From: CBINFS01 sp966250015
GTDB lineage: Bacteria > Bacteroidota > Rhodothermia > Rhodothermales > DASSAV01
DNA: 64,000 nucleotides
Direction: 5' to 3'
Assembly (NCBI GenBank): GCA_966250015.1
Contig: CBINFS010000002.1
Location: 227,285 to 291,284, forward strand
Program-made: the position numbers and the translations under genes
Part shown: piece by piece, positions 23,482 through 32,070 of the stretch
Numbering within the stretch: position 1 is the stretch's first letter
Layout of the letters: every line of letters begins with the position of its first letter
The notes under the pieces: model-generated
The model's input: the letters and a program-made list of their open reading frames with translations, nothing else
Told to the model about the DNA's origin: nothing
Database searches by the model: none

Positions 23482-25945
23482 GCCGCACGTTCAGCGTGCG
23501 CGGGGTCAACCGGGTCGGTATGCGATTCCATATCCCGTCGGACCCCGGCACCCACGAGTAGGCTACCGTGTTCGTCATGTTGAACACGTTGAGCACTTCG
23601 CCCGTGATCTGCAGGCGAACCGGCGCCTCCGTTGCTCGCTCGAATACCGTAATGGATTTTGTCACGCCCATGTCGACCCGTTTGTACTCGATGAACCGGG
23701 CAGAGAACCTTTCGCCCGGCCGCTGGAGCGTGACGTTGCCGATCTTTTCACCGGGAGCCGGCGGTGTATAGGGCAGGCCGCTGCCGAAAAGCGCCCTCAG
23801 GTGCAGCTTCCATGTGGGATCGCCCGGAACGTAATCCTGGAAAAACGCGGAGAACGTGTGACGCTGGTCGGTCGGGCGCGGGATGAGCCCGGTGTTGTAT
23901 TCGTTCAGATAGGGGGGAAGGAAACGCTCGCGGGCGACCATGTAGCTGTAGTTGACCCAGCTCTCCTGACCTGGGACAAACTCGCCGCGTAACTGGAGGT
24001 CGAGCCCGTAGGCATACCCTCGGGAGTCGTTCCTACCTGAATAACGAATACGCACGTTTTGAATGTCGTAGGAGATCAGGTTCGCCAGGTGCTTCCAGTA
24101 GGCTTCTCCCCGGAGGTACATGCGGGTTCTCGGGAGAAAATGCTCTACACCGGCGGTGACCTGTACGGACCTTTGCGACTTGATATCCCGGTTCAATGAT
24201 CCGAGCAGGGTTTCACCCTGTCGCGGACGGTTGCGGAGCTCGCGATAGGACGGCGGCTGGTAATAAACCCCGAGGGAGCCCAGCAGGAGCGTCTGATCCG
24301 TCAGGCGGTACCGCGCCGAGAAGCGCGGCGACACCGTCCATTCGTCGTTGAAGGAGAAATAGTCGGCGCGCAGGCCTCCGACGAGCACCAGCTTGTTTCG
24401 CGTCGGAAGGACGTCGACGACGTCCTGCACGTAAAACCCGCCCTGAACGGCGTCGAGGGTCGCACGGTCCTGGAGGCTGTCCAGCACGATCCGCATGTGC
24501 TCGCCTTCGCTCGAACGGCCGGTAACCTCGGCCGTCTCGAATAGCCTGTCGTCGAACCGTAAGGATCGAACGAACCATCCTGCCTCCGCCGCGTGCCGGT
24601 TCAAGCTCAGTAACCAGCGGCCCTGACCGGTCAGCGTAAGGACGTCCACCCGGCTGTCCCCCCGGTCGTGCTGCCGGGTGTTGCCTACCGGCACGTGCCC
24701 CGAGCCCGACTGCGGACTTCCGCTGAAAGGATCGACCTCGAAGAGAATGGCCGTCCCGGAAAGATCGTAATACTCTTCCTCTGACGTCTCGAAGAGTGAA
24801 ACGTCGTGCTCGATTCGAAGCGGTCCTGAGAGCCGGTTCGCGAGCCGGATTCCGGCGAAACGGGTGGCATATCCGTCCTCTTCACGGCTGGCGTCGTCGT
24901 ACGTGGTCCAGAGGGATTGCAGATTGGACTGAGTTCGAGGATCGAGGCTGACGGTGCCGAAGTAGGTTTTTCGCGTGCTGGGGTCCAGCAGGAACCGGTG
25001 TTCAGCCCAGATGCCGAGGGCTTCGACTTCGTGGCCGGGAGCGAACCGATAGGAGAGGCTGGCCTGGAGGTCGGTGTAGTCGGGCTGGTAGCTGCCTTTC
25101 AGCTCCTGTGTGCTGAAGAACCGGTAGGCCTGCGCCTTCCGGAATCCGGCCACCCAGCCGAGCCGACCATTGAGCGCAGAGGCGCCCGCGGATACGCCGG
25201 CATCGAGCAGCGAAGCGTAAACCGAGCCGTGCAGCGGCTCATTCTCGGGACGGTGATAGCGAACCTCGAGCGCCGACGAAAGCTTGCCGCCGTACCGCGC
25301 CGGGAAGCCGCCCGTATAGAACGTGACGCGGTCAGTCAGATCAGGATTGAGCAGGCTCAGGCCCTCCTGCTCGGCCTGACGGGGGCGAAAAGGCAGGTAC
25401 ACCTCGTAGCCGTTCAGGAAAAGCAGGTTCTCGTTGAAGCCTCCGCCTCGAACTGAATACTGGTTGGAGAGCTCGTTGTTGGTCGCGACACCCGGCACCA
25501 CCTTCAGGGAGCGCAACACGTCGCGGAAGGGCGTGGGCATGTCGCGGATGGTTTCCGGCTCGATTTCGTATACGCCCGCATCCGACGCTTCCCTCGTACC
25601 TTCAACGGTCACGTTTTCCAGTTCGATGCGCAGGGGTATGAGTGAGACGTCGAGCGTCGTGGCGTGGCCGGAGTGGACGGTGACGGAATCGTGCCGGGGT
25701 TCGAAGCCGACGGACGAGAAGCGGAGGACGTAGCGGCCGTCGGGAAGGCTCAGTGCGTAGTGGCCCGCGGCATCGGTGGCCGTGCCGAAGTTGGTGCCGT
25801 CAACCACGACGGTAACCCCGGCGAGCGGCAAACCGGAAGGATGCTCGGAGACGGACCCGCGCACACTACCCCAGTTCTGCGCTGATGCCGTATAAAAAGG
25901 AAAGACGATAAGAAGACCGATCAACCGGACACCAAACAGGCGCAT
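23465..25945 (-). CDS. TonB-dependent receptor with carboxypeptidase-regulatory-like domain
   Basis: 826 residues. A signal peptide (about 1-22) is followed by an Ig-like carboxypeptidase-regulatory domain (about 27-110: GSVRGSVSEHPSGLPLAGVTV), then a plug domain (VVPGVATNNELSNQYSVRGGG, about 145-170). The rest is a 22-stranded barrel ending in Phe (LRLDF). It is an outer-membrane transporter; the ligand is unknown. There is no SusD partner, so it is not a polysaccharide-locus SusC. It is monocistronic and converges with nfi. Confidence 0.93.
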   Translation of the reverse strand: MRLFGVRLIGLLIVFPFYTASAQNWGSVRGSVSEHPSGLPLAGVTVVVDGTNFGTATDAAGHYALSLPDGRYVLRFSSVGFEPRHDSVTVHSGHATTLDVSLIPLRIELENVTVEGTREASDAGVYEIEPETIRDMPTPFRDVLRSLKVVPGVATNNELSNQYSVRGGGFNENLLFLNGYEVYLPFRPRQAEQEGLSLLNPDLTDRVTFYTGGFPARYGGKLSSALEVRYHRPENEPLHGSVYASLLDAGVSAGASALNGRLGWVAGFRKAQAYRFFSTQELKGSYQPDYTDLQASLSYRFAPGHEVEALGIWAEHRFLLDPSTRKTYFGTVSLDPRTQSNLQSLWTTYDDASREEDGYATRFAGIRLANRLSGPLRIEHDVSLFETSEEEYYDLSGTAILFEVDPFSGSPQSGSGHVPVGNTRQHDRGDSRVDVLTLTGQGRWLLSLNRHAAEAGWFVRSLRFDDRLFETAEVTGRSSEGEHMRIVLDSLQDRATLDAVQGGFYVQDVVDVLPTRNKLVLVGGLRADYFSFNDEWTVSPRFSARYRLTDQTLLLGSLGVYYQPPSYRELRNRPRQGETLLGSLNRDIKSQRSVQVTAGVEHFLPRTRMYLRGEAYWKHLANLISYDIQNVRIRYSGRNDSRGYAYGLDLQLRGEFVPGQESWVNYSYMVARERFLPPYLNEYNTGLIPRPTDQRHTFSAFFQDYVPGDPTWKLHLRALFGSGLPYTPPAPGEKIGNVTLQRPGERFSARFIEYKRVDMGVTKSITVFERATEAPVRLQITGEVLNVFNMTNTVAYSWVPGSDGIWNRIPTRLTPRTLNVRLRLDF

Positions 25946-26809
25946 GAGGTGCCTCGTTTGTTCTACAAATTGGGCGTTGTATCAATCGGTCATTCAGTCG
26001 CTGAGAGTTGCTTTAACGGGTTCATTAAAACCGGGATGGAGCGCAGCCGTTCCGCCCCCCGCCCGGCGTATTGTGAAGGTAAAATACAAAATTTGCGGTT
26101 ACAAGACCCGCGGCGGTCCCCTGCTTTTAGTTGGAGCAGCCTGTTAATGCACGCGAAGGCGCGAAAAAGAAAGTCGGTATTACGCAATCTGTGCGCACAC
26201 TCGAAGGCATTTCTGGCGACTGCGTTTCATAAAGATCCTTCGTCACTTCGTGACTCAGGATGACATGGGTGGGGTGTTGTCAGTAGCTTCTGTCTTACAG
26301 TAGCATCATGATCGATAGATTACCAATATCTCTCACATGTCATCCCGAACCCGTGTAGTGGGGAGGGATCTTCCCGAAGTGCGGCCTTTCTGATTGACTT
26401 TTGAGGTGATTCCGACAAATTGCTCCCCTGGAGAGTGGAGCTGTCGCGGAGCGACTGAGAGGTAGACTGATTGCTTCATGCAGTACTGTGGAGGCAGACC
26501 GCATGCTTACATGGATTCCGGCTCGGAGGCCGGAATGACGTTGTTTTTTAGAGGTACGAGTACTAAAAGGCACTTCTTATAATTAACCTAAATGCCATAA
26601 TAACACGTCATTCCGGACTTGATCCAGAATCAACTCGACGGTTGCGCGAGGCCGTACCGTATCGACCTGTTGAGACGTTGTCTGGATCTCCGCCTGCGCG
26701 GAGATGACGTATTTGTATAGTGTCTTCGGTAGCACTGAACGTCCCGCCTTCAGTCTAGTCCCTACCTGAGGACCTCTATCACAGTCTTCCCACTGGAGAG
26801 CTATCACCT
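25946..26809. repeat. Intergenic cluster of degenerate palindromic interspersed repeats
   Basis: This 864-bp gap has no believable gene. It contains several short inverted-repeat modules typical of dispersed bacterial intergenic elements. They include GATCCTTCGTCACTTCGTGAC (26234-26254), a CATCCCGAACCCGTG...GGGAGGGATCTTCCC module near 26341, a CTCCCCTG...GTCGCGGAGCGACTGAG module (26419-26474), ATTCCGGCTCGGAGGCCGGAAT (26515-26536), and a CGTCATTCCGGACTTGATCC...GGATCTCCGCCTGCGCGGAGATGACG pair (26606-26709). Two of the modules recur in the same order at 31697-31936. The TonB receptor promoter must lie in the first 150 bases. Confidence 0.75.
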
Positions 26810-28282
26810 TTAGTACGCCCGGGCGAAGAGGACGCGGCCTTCGGAGGGCTTGCCGGTGATCATGTCGCGGCCTTTCTCTTCCTTCCGATCGAAAGGAATG
26901 CAACGAATGGTCGCTTTGGTCTCTTCCTTTATCTGAGCCTCGGTTTCTTCGGTACCGTCCCAGTGCGCGTAGATGAAGCCCCCTTTGCCGTCGAGCACTT
27001 CCTTGAACTCCTCGTACGTGTCGACGTAGGTCGTGTTTTCGTCGCGGAACTTAGCAGCCCGGTCGAAGAGGTTTTTCTGAATGGCGTCGAGCGTTTCGCG
27101 GACGCGAGTCCCGAGGCCGGAGGTAGGGATCACTTCCTTCGTGCCCGTATCGCGGCGGGCAAGCTCGATCGTCCCGTTCTGGACGTCGCGGGGTCCTATA
27201 GCAAGGCGTACAGGTACGCCCTGCACTTCATATTCGTTGAATTTCCAGCCCGGGCGATACCCTTCCCTCGCGTCGAGCTTCACCGAAATGTCCGATGCCT
27301 TCAGTTCTCTGACGATCTGCTCGGCGGCTTCAAGCACAGTCGTCTTCTCATCCTCCTTCCGGTAAATGGGGATTACGACGGCCTGGGTTGGCGCTAGGCG
27401 CGGCGGCAAAACGAGGCCCTGGTCGTCGGAGTGCGTCATGATGATGGCGCCGACGAGCCGGGTCGATACGCCCCACGAGGTCGCCCAGACGTACTCGAGC
27501 TCGTTCTGCTGGTTCTGGAACTGGCAGTTGAAGGCTTTTGCGAAATTTTGCCCGAGGAAGTGGCTCGTTCCGGCCTGAAGTGCCTTTCCGTCCTGCATCA
27601 GGGCCTCGATCGTGTAGGTATCGACGGCGCCGGCGAAGCGTTCGCTAGCCGTCTTGACGCCCTGGATGACCGGCACGGCCATGTACTCCTCGGCAAAGGT
27701 CGTGTAGACGCCGAGCATACGGAGGGTTTCCTCGACGGCTTCCTCCCGCGTGGCGTGTGCAGTGTGGCCCTCCTGCCAGAGAAACTCCATCGTTCGGAGG
27801 AAGAGGCGCGTGCGCATTTCCCAGCGTACCACGTTAGCCCACTGGTTCAGGAGCAACGGCAGGTCGCGCCACGACTGGATCCATTTGCTGTACGTATCCC
27901 AGATGATCGTCTCGCTCGTGGGGCGGATGATGAGGTTCTCTTCCAGCTTCGAGTCGGGATCGGGCATGATGCCGCCGTCCGGAGTCGCCATCAGCCGGGA
28001 GTGTGTGACGACTGCGCACTCTTTTGCGAATCCTTCCACGTGCTGCGCTTCACGCGCGAGGAACGACTCCGGTATCAGGAGGGGGAAGTAGGCGTTCTCG
28101 TGCCCGGTCTCCTTGAACATGCGGTCGAGCGCGTCGCGCATGTTTTCCCAGAGCGCGTACCCGTTCGGACGGATGATCATCGAACCACGCACCGGAGAGT
28201 AATCGGCCAGCTTGGCGCTCCGGACTACGTCGATGTACCACTGCGAATAATCCTGTGAACGGGGAGTAATGACGTCAGCCAT
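26810..28282 (-). CDS. proS: Proline-tRNA ligase, archaeal/eukaryotic-type
   Basis: 490 residues. It begins with the class II core (MADVITPRSQDYSQWYIDVV...), motif 2 (VVRWEMRTRLFLRTMEFLWQ) and a TAHATREEA segment. An anticodon-binding domain and a C-terminal zinc-like/compact domain ending in FARAY follow. It lacks the large editing insertion of the long bacterial form, placing it in the shorter archaeal/eukaryotic-type class that occurs in many Bacteroidota. It charges tRNA(Pro). It stands alone, with a repeat cluster downstream. Confidence 0.96.
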   Translation of the reverse strand: MADVITPRSQDYSQWYIDVVRSAKLADYSPVRGSMIIRPNGYALWENMRDALDRMFKETGHENAYFPLLIPESFLAREAQHVEGFAKECAVVTHSRLMATPDGGIMPDPDSKLEENLIIRPTSETIIWDTYSKWIQSWRDLPLLLNQWANVVRWEMRTRLFLRTMEFLWQEGHTAHATREEAVEETLRMLGVYTTFAEEYMAVPVIQGVKTASERFAGAVDTYTIEALMQDGKALQAGTSHFLGQNFAKAFNCQFQNQQNELEYVWATSWGVSTRLVGAIIMTHSDDQGLVLPPRLAPTQAVVIPIYRKEDEKTTVLEAAEQIVRELKASDISVKLDAREGYRPGWKFNEYEVQGVPVRLAIGPRDVQNGTIELARRDTGTKEVIPTSGLGTRVRETLDAIQKNLFDRAAKFRDENTTYVDTYEEFKEVLDGKGGFIYAHWDGTEETEAQIKEETKATIRCIPFDRKEEKGRDMITGKPSEGRVLFARAY

Positions 28283-28583
28283 AATGTACAGTCAATGGAG
28301 TATTATCAGTACAACACGAAAAAACGGGCGGGCACGGCCTTCGAAACTGCGGGAATCGGTGTTCGGCGCGAATTTTGTAGCCAATCCGCGTGGAAGGGTT
28401 CTTCCTTACCAGGGGAGTTGAGGGTGGCGAAAACCGGGTTGCATTTGAAAGTGTCGGCCTATGGAAACAAGCTTTCAAATATACTGCCCGACATCTGAGA
28501 TTTCAATGTGTTTAGGTGCCGCGAATTCCTTACTCTGTCCGTAACAATATGCTCCGGATAGAGTAACACAAAGGGGTAACCGC
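28283..28583. other. Divergent intergenic region between proS and a lipoprotein gene
   Basis: 301 bp with no gene. It must hold the proS promoter on the minus strand and that of the lipoprotein gene on the plus strand. The only clear structure is the hairpin at 28530-28566. Confidence 0.5.
28530..28566 (+). promoter_or_regulatory. 12-bp stem hairpin in the 5' leader of the lipoprotein gene
   Basis: TTACTCTGTCCG pairs over its full length with CGGATAGAGTAA (one G-U pair) around a 13-nt loop. It ends 6 bases before the AAAGGGG Shine-Dalgarno and 17 before the ATG. There is no T-run, so it is a leader structure or operator rather than a terminator. Confidence 0.5.
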
Positions 28584-29822
28584 ATGAGTAGGGCGGTTGC
28601 GAATGATAACCGAGGGTTTGTTATGCGTATATCATTGCGAGACCTCACGCCAGCCAGAAGCCGCTTCGTTCTTCCCGTCCTGGCGGCAGCGTTGCTCGGC
28701 TTGACCGGCTGCTACACGGAGCTTGCCGTCGTGGAACGCGTCTACGACCGTGAGCCAGACTACGTGGAGGTGGAAGAGCGTGACGGCACCGTCGTCGAGC
28801 GGTATTATTACGACGACGATGACTATTACTACGACGACTGCTGCTACTACGACCCGTATCGGTATCGTCGGTATTTCACCCGGTTCCACGTGGGCATCGG
28901 GTATTTCCACGACCCGTTCTGGTGGGATCCCTTCTATTATAGCTGGCACTTTTACGATCCGTTTTACTACGACCCCTTCTTTTACGTGGGGTGGGGGTTC
29001 AGGCCGTTCCACTATTACAGCCCGTTCTACCACCACCACTACTATCCGAGCTACGCGTACGTTTTCTGGCCGTATTACGGTGGATGGCGGTATGACGCGC
29101 CGGGTGTGATTCGAGGCCGGCGTGGCAGCTACGAGCCGCGTGGCGTAACACTCGGGCGGGGTGGACTCGCCGGCATTCGGAGCGCCGCCAGCAACGCTGT
29201 TCCCCGCGGCGCATCAAGAAGCTCGATTGGACGCAGTGGTTTTCTGAACGACGAAATTCAGGGCGGAACGGCCCGAGGGATTACCCGCGTGGGCTCAAGC
29301 ACAGCGACACGTAGTGGATCCGTTGGTTCTGTTACCCGCGAAAGCAGCGCATCGCGCGGCGCCAGCCGGGGGACCGTCGACCGTTCGACGACGGGAACGT
29401 CCGGTAGCCGTGGGACGGTGGGTCGTTCGACGACGGGTTCAACCGGCAGCCGTAGTACGGTCAGGTCTGCACCGGCCTCACGGGCATCGGGCAGCAGGGG
29501 CACCGTAAGCCGTCCGTCTAGCTCCGGTTCGTCAGGGAGCCGGGGCACGGTGAGCCGCCCATCGAGCTCCGGTTCGTCAGGCAGCCGAGGCACCGTCAGT
29601 CGTCCGTCGAGCTCCGGTTCGTCCGGGAGCCGTGGATCGGTCAGCCGTCCGTCGAGCTCCGGTTCATCAGGGAGCCGGGGCACGGTGAGCCGCCCATCGT
29701 CGAGCTCATCGGGTAGCCGCGGGTCGGTCAGTCGCCCTTCAAGCTCGTCGGGCAGCCGGTCCTCCAGTTCAGGTTCATCTTCGAGCAGCGGCCGGAGTAG
29801 TAGCCGAGGTGGTCGTAACTAA
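28584..29822 (+). CDS. Putative lipoprotein with Tyr/Asp-rich domain and Ser/Arg tandem repeats
   Basis: 412 residues, not recognised. A lipoprotein signal ends in the lipobox LTGC (Cys43 from this start, Cys30 from the alternative ATG at 28623). Residues about 56-180 are extremely aromatic, with runs of Tyr, Asp, Phe, His and Trp (for example VERYYYDDDDYYYDDCCYYD). Residues about 180-300 are basic and Ser/Gly/Thr-rich. From about residue 303 a 15-residue unit (GSRGTVSRPSSSGSS) repeats four times in full and then in shortened forms to the C terminus. The ATG at 28584 has AAAGGGG in front of it; 28623 is also plausible. It is probably anchored in the outer membrane. Both halves look low-complexity and could be adhesive or self-associating. 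No enzymatic motif is seen. Confidence 0.75.
   Translation: MSRAVANDNRGFVMRISLRDLTPARSRFVLPVLAAALLGLTGCYTELAVVERVYDREPDYVEVEERDGTVVERYYYDDDDYYYDDCCYYDPYRYRRYFTRFHVGIGYFHDPFWWDPFYYSWHFYDPFYYDPFFYVGWGFRPFHYYSPFYHHHYYPSYAYVFWPYYGGWRYDAPGVIRGRRGSYEPRGVTLGRGGLAGIRSAASNAVPRGASRSSIGRSGFLNDEIQGGTARGITRVGSSTATRSGSVGSVTRESSASRGASRGTVDRSTTGTSGSRGTVGRSTTGSTGSRSTVRSAPASRASGSRGTVSRPSSSGSSGSRGTVSRPSSSGSSGSRGTVSRPSSSGSSGSRGSVSRPSSSGSSGSRGTVSRPSSSSSGSRGSVSRPSSSSGSRSSSSGSSSSSGRSSSRGGRN
29490..29750 (+). repeat. Tandem 45-bp coding repeat
   Basis: Units starting at 29490, 29535, 29580 and 29625 encode GSR-G(T/S)-VSRPSSSGSS. Two shorter units follow (about 42 and 39 bp) and a Ser/Arg tail. The units differ mainly at third codon positions, so the repeat is kept at protein level and is not a very recent expansion. 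Confidence 0.85.
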
Positions 29823-29870
29823 GTAACGATCTTACTGGAAACTACCGGTGTGCTGGTCTCCGAGCCTTAT

Positions 29871-29907
29871 CAATGGCCCGTGTACCCGCACGGGCCATTG
29901 TTGTCTC
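29871..29907 (+). terminator. Terminator after the Ser/Arg-repeat lipoprotein gene
   Basis: CAATGGCCCGTG and CACGGGCCATTG form a perfect 12-bp stem with a 6-nt loop, followed by the weak T-tract TTGTCTCT, about 50 bases after the stop. Confidence 0.7.
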
Positions 29908-29975
29908 TACGAAATCGATTGTGAGGGGGAGGTTGTCGGGATTCCTTGCACAATTCTACCTATACGTCAACGTTT

Positions 29976-31589
29976 ATGAATCGATATATCTCCACCAGAA
30001 AGTATTCGAGCGCTTTCATTCTGGTTCTCCTGGCGGCCGCTTTCACCTGGGCGATGGATGCCCGCGCCCAGACGGGGGAAGACGCCCTAAGGTTTACCGA
30101 GCGCTCACCGGCAGTAGGAGCCCGCATGATCGGTATGGCGGGAGCCGGGCTGACGGCTGGTATCGCCGATCAGTCGGCGCTGCTGTATAACCCTGCCGGC
30201 CTTGGTTACTTTGCCAAGTCGATGGTATCGGGGGCGCTCACAACGATCGATACGCGTGATGAGGCGCTTTTCAGCGTTCCCGGATTTTCGAATATGACCG
30301 ACGAAAACATCAGGGACACCCGGCTGGCCAACCTGGCCTACATCGCCAAGGCGCCCACCACCCGCGGGTCGCTCGTTTTCGGAGCGACGTTCAACCAGGT
30401 CAATTCGTTCGCGCGTGATCTGTCGTTTGAGGGAGACAACGCAAGCAGCACGATCACGCAGTATTTCATGCCCCTTCCGGACGAATTCGAGTTCGATCTG
30501 GATGGTGGTGAGTACGTTCCCGTGTTTTTCCGGGACCTTTCGTTCATCGCCTACGAGACGTTCGCCATCGACGTCGAACCGAGCCTGCTCGATGCGTATC
30601 TGGAAGGTGACGTCGACGTACCGTTCCTGCCGGCCGTCACCCGTGGTACGATGTTTCAGATGGGGGACGTAACGGAGGAAGGCACGATGAACGAGGTGAG
30701 CTTCGGCGGCGCGGTGGAAGCGGCAAGGGGCGTCATGACCGGCGCTTCCGTCAATCTCGCCTTCGGTCGCTACCGGTTCAACCGACTGTTCGTGGAGGAC
30801 GACGTCAACGACGCGAACAACGGGGTGGACAGGGACTCGGAGGGCTTTGTGACCGTGCCGTTCGAGTACCTCGAGTTTGGTGAGAGATTCGAAACGGACC
30901 TCATCGGCGTAAATGCACGCGCCGGTCTTTCGGCCGATCTGTCTTCGGGCTTACGGCTTGGCCTGAACATCGAAACACCAACGTTTTATGCGGTGAACGA
31001 GGAGTATTCGACCACGCTGGACGTGTTCTTCACCGGCGAATCCTATTCCTATGGGAGGGACGCGGACGACGACGCCGGAGCCGGATCCTACGAGTATGAG
31101 ATCCTGACCCCCTGGCGGCTGGGAGCGGGGTTGACCTATACGATTGCCGGGTTGACCGCTGCCGTCGACGCCGAGTTCATCGACTGGACCCAGCTCGAGC
31201 TCAGATCCTCGTCGGAGGAGGATGATGCGTACTTCGACGAGGTCAATCGTGACATCCGGGACCTCTTCCGTGGTGTCGTGAACACCCGGTTCGGCCTCGA
31301 ATATGCGCTCGGCGATCTGACCCTGCGGACAGGAATCGCAGTCTATCCGGATCCCCGGGACTACGAGACCACGAAAGCGGACAACACCGAGTTTGACCGG
31401 ACGAAGACCTACTTTTCGGCAGGCATCGGGTATCGCTTTGCCGAACAGCTCCAGATCGATTTCGGTTGGATGCAGCAACGATTCGAGGATCAGTACCTGC
31501 CGTATTCCGGCACCGCTGGCGCCGCTCCCATCGTGGATGAGGACGTCGTCCGCAACCGGTTCACAGTTGGCCTGAGCGTTTTCTTTTGA
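29976..31589 (+). CDS. OmpP1/FadL-family outer-membrane protein
   Basis: 537 residues from the ATG at 29976 (a TTG at 29946 would add ten residues in front of the signal peptide). A signal peptide ending near DARAQ is followed by the conserved start of the family: a segment (SPAVGARMIGMAGAGLTAG) and then DQSALLYNPAGLGYF, matching the NPA motif of FadL-like porins. Amphipathic strands run to a C-terminal Phe (FTVGLSVFF), as expected for a barrel inserted by BamA. The likely role is passage of hydrophobic compounds across the outer membrane. It is monocistronic with a strong terminator. PorV-type proteins of the T9SS belong to a related family, so a secretion role cannot be excluded. Confidence 0.88.
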   Translation: MNRYISTRKYSSAFILVLLAAAFTWAMDARAQTGEDALRFTERSPAVGARMIGMAGAGLTAGIADQSALLYNPAGLGYFAKSMVSGALTTIDTRDEALFSVPGFSNMTDENIRDTRLANLAYIAKAPTTRGSLVFGATFNQVNSFARDLSFEGDNASSTITQYFMPLPDEFEFDLDGGEYVPVFFRDLSFIAYETFAIDVEPSLLDAYLEGDVDVPFLPAVTRGTMFQMGDVTEEGTMNEVSFGGAVEAARGVMTGASVNLAFGRYRFNRLFVEDDVNDANNGVDRDSEGFVTVPFEYLEFGERFETDLIGVNARAGLSADLSSGLRLGLNIETPTFYAVNEEYSTTLDVFFTGESYSYGRDADDDAGAGSYEYEILTPWRLGAGLTYTIAGLTAAVDAEFIDWTQLELRSSSEEDDAYFDEVNRDIRDLFRGVVNTRFGLEYALGDLTLRTGIAVYPDPRDYETTKADNTEFDRTKTYFSAGIGYRFAEQLQIDFGWMQQRFEDQYLPYSGTAGAAPIVDEDVVRNRFTVGLSVFF

Positions 31590-31610
31590 TCTTTCTTTGA
31601 ATGCACACGT

Positions 31611-31643
31611 AAGGGGTACCCGACGAACGGGTACCCTTTTTTG
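31611..31643 (+). terminator. Terminator of the FadL-like gene
   Basis: GGGTACCCG and CGGGTACCC form a perfect 9-bp stem with loop ACGAA, flanked by AA/TT pairs and followed by TTTTTT. Confidence 0.92.
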
Positions 31644-31696
31644 TGCGCGTTGGTGTTTTTTACACGGAGGCACGGAAAAATGCCGGTGAGTAACAG

Positions 31697-31936
31697 ATTG
31701 CTCCCCTGTACAGGGGAGCTGTCGCGGAGCGACTGAGGGGTAGATTGATTGTTTTGTCTAAATTGATTTCTGCCTTTCAATCGACCACCCCCGGCCCCTC
31801 CCGTCCAGGCGGGGAGCTTGATAGGACAGGTCAGCAATTTATCTCAGGGCGAATAGCTTGCTTTAAGGTTACTATACAAATAGGTGGAAGCAGGTCGTAT
31901 GCTCACATGGATCCCGGCTCTGGGGCCAGGATGACA
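31697..31936. repeat. Second copy of composite interspersed repeat
   Basis: 31697-31752 matches 26419-26474 (ATTGCTCCCCTG...GAGCTGTCGCGGAGCGACTGAG...TGATTG). 31888-31936 matches 26493-26540 (GCAGG..CGTATGCTCACATGGATCCCGG...). The two modules are 18 bp apart in the first copy and 135 bp apart here, with another GC-rich palindrome between them. Confidence 0.75.
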
Positions 31937-32070
31937 GGTTTTCTGGTATAATAATATTCAGTATACGTTACGCCTTCGATCGGCATCCACTCAAAAAAAC
32001 ACCTGCGGACCGTAGCTCAATTCCTTCGCGCCTTCGCGTGAGGCCTGTATTTCCCTTTGCGCGAAGACCG

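Larger units (their letters stand above)
31590..32070. other. Intergenic region with terminator and repeat modules
   Basis: 481 bp between a plus-strand porin gene and the convergent mltG. It contains the porin terminator, then a second copy of the interspersed repeat modules found at 26.4-26.5 kb. I see no gene. Confidence 0.7.

Noticed and set aside
26340..26903. Frames in the repeat cluster, including one reading VISAQAEIQ
   Set aside because: These are translations of palindromic intergenic repeats, not genes.
29490..29750. CRISPR-like array
   Set aside because: The repeats are contiguous 45-bp coding units without spacers, in frame within a protein.
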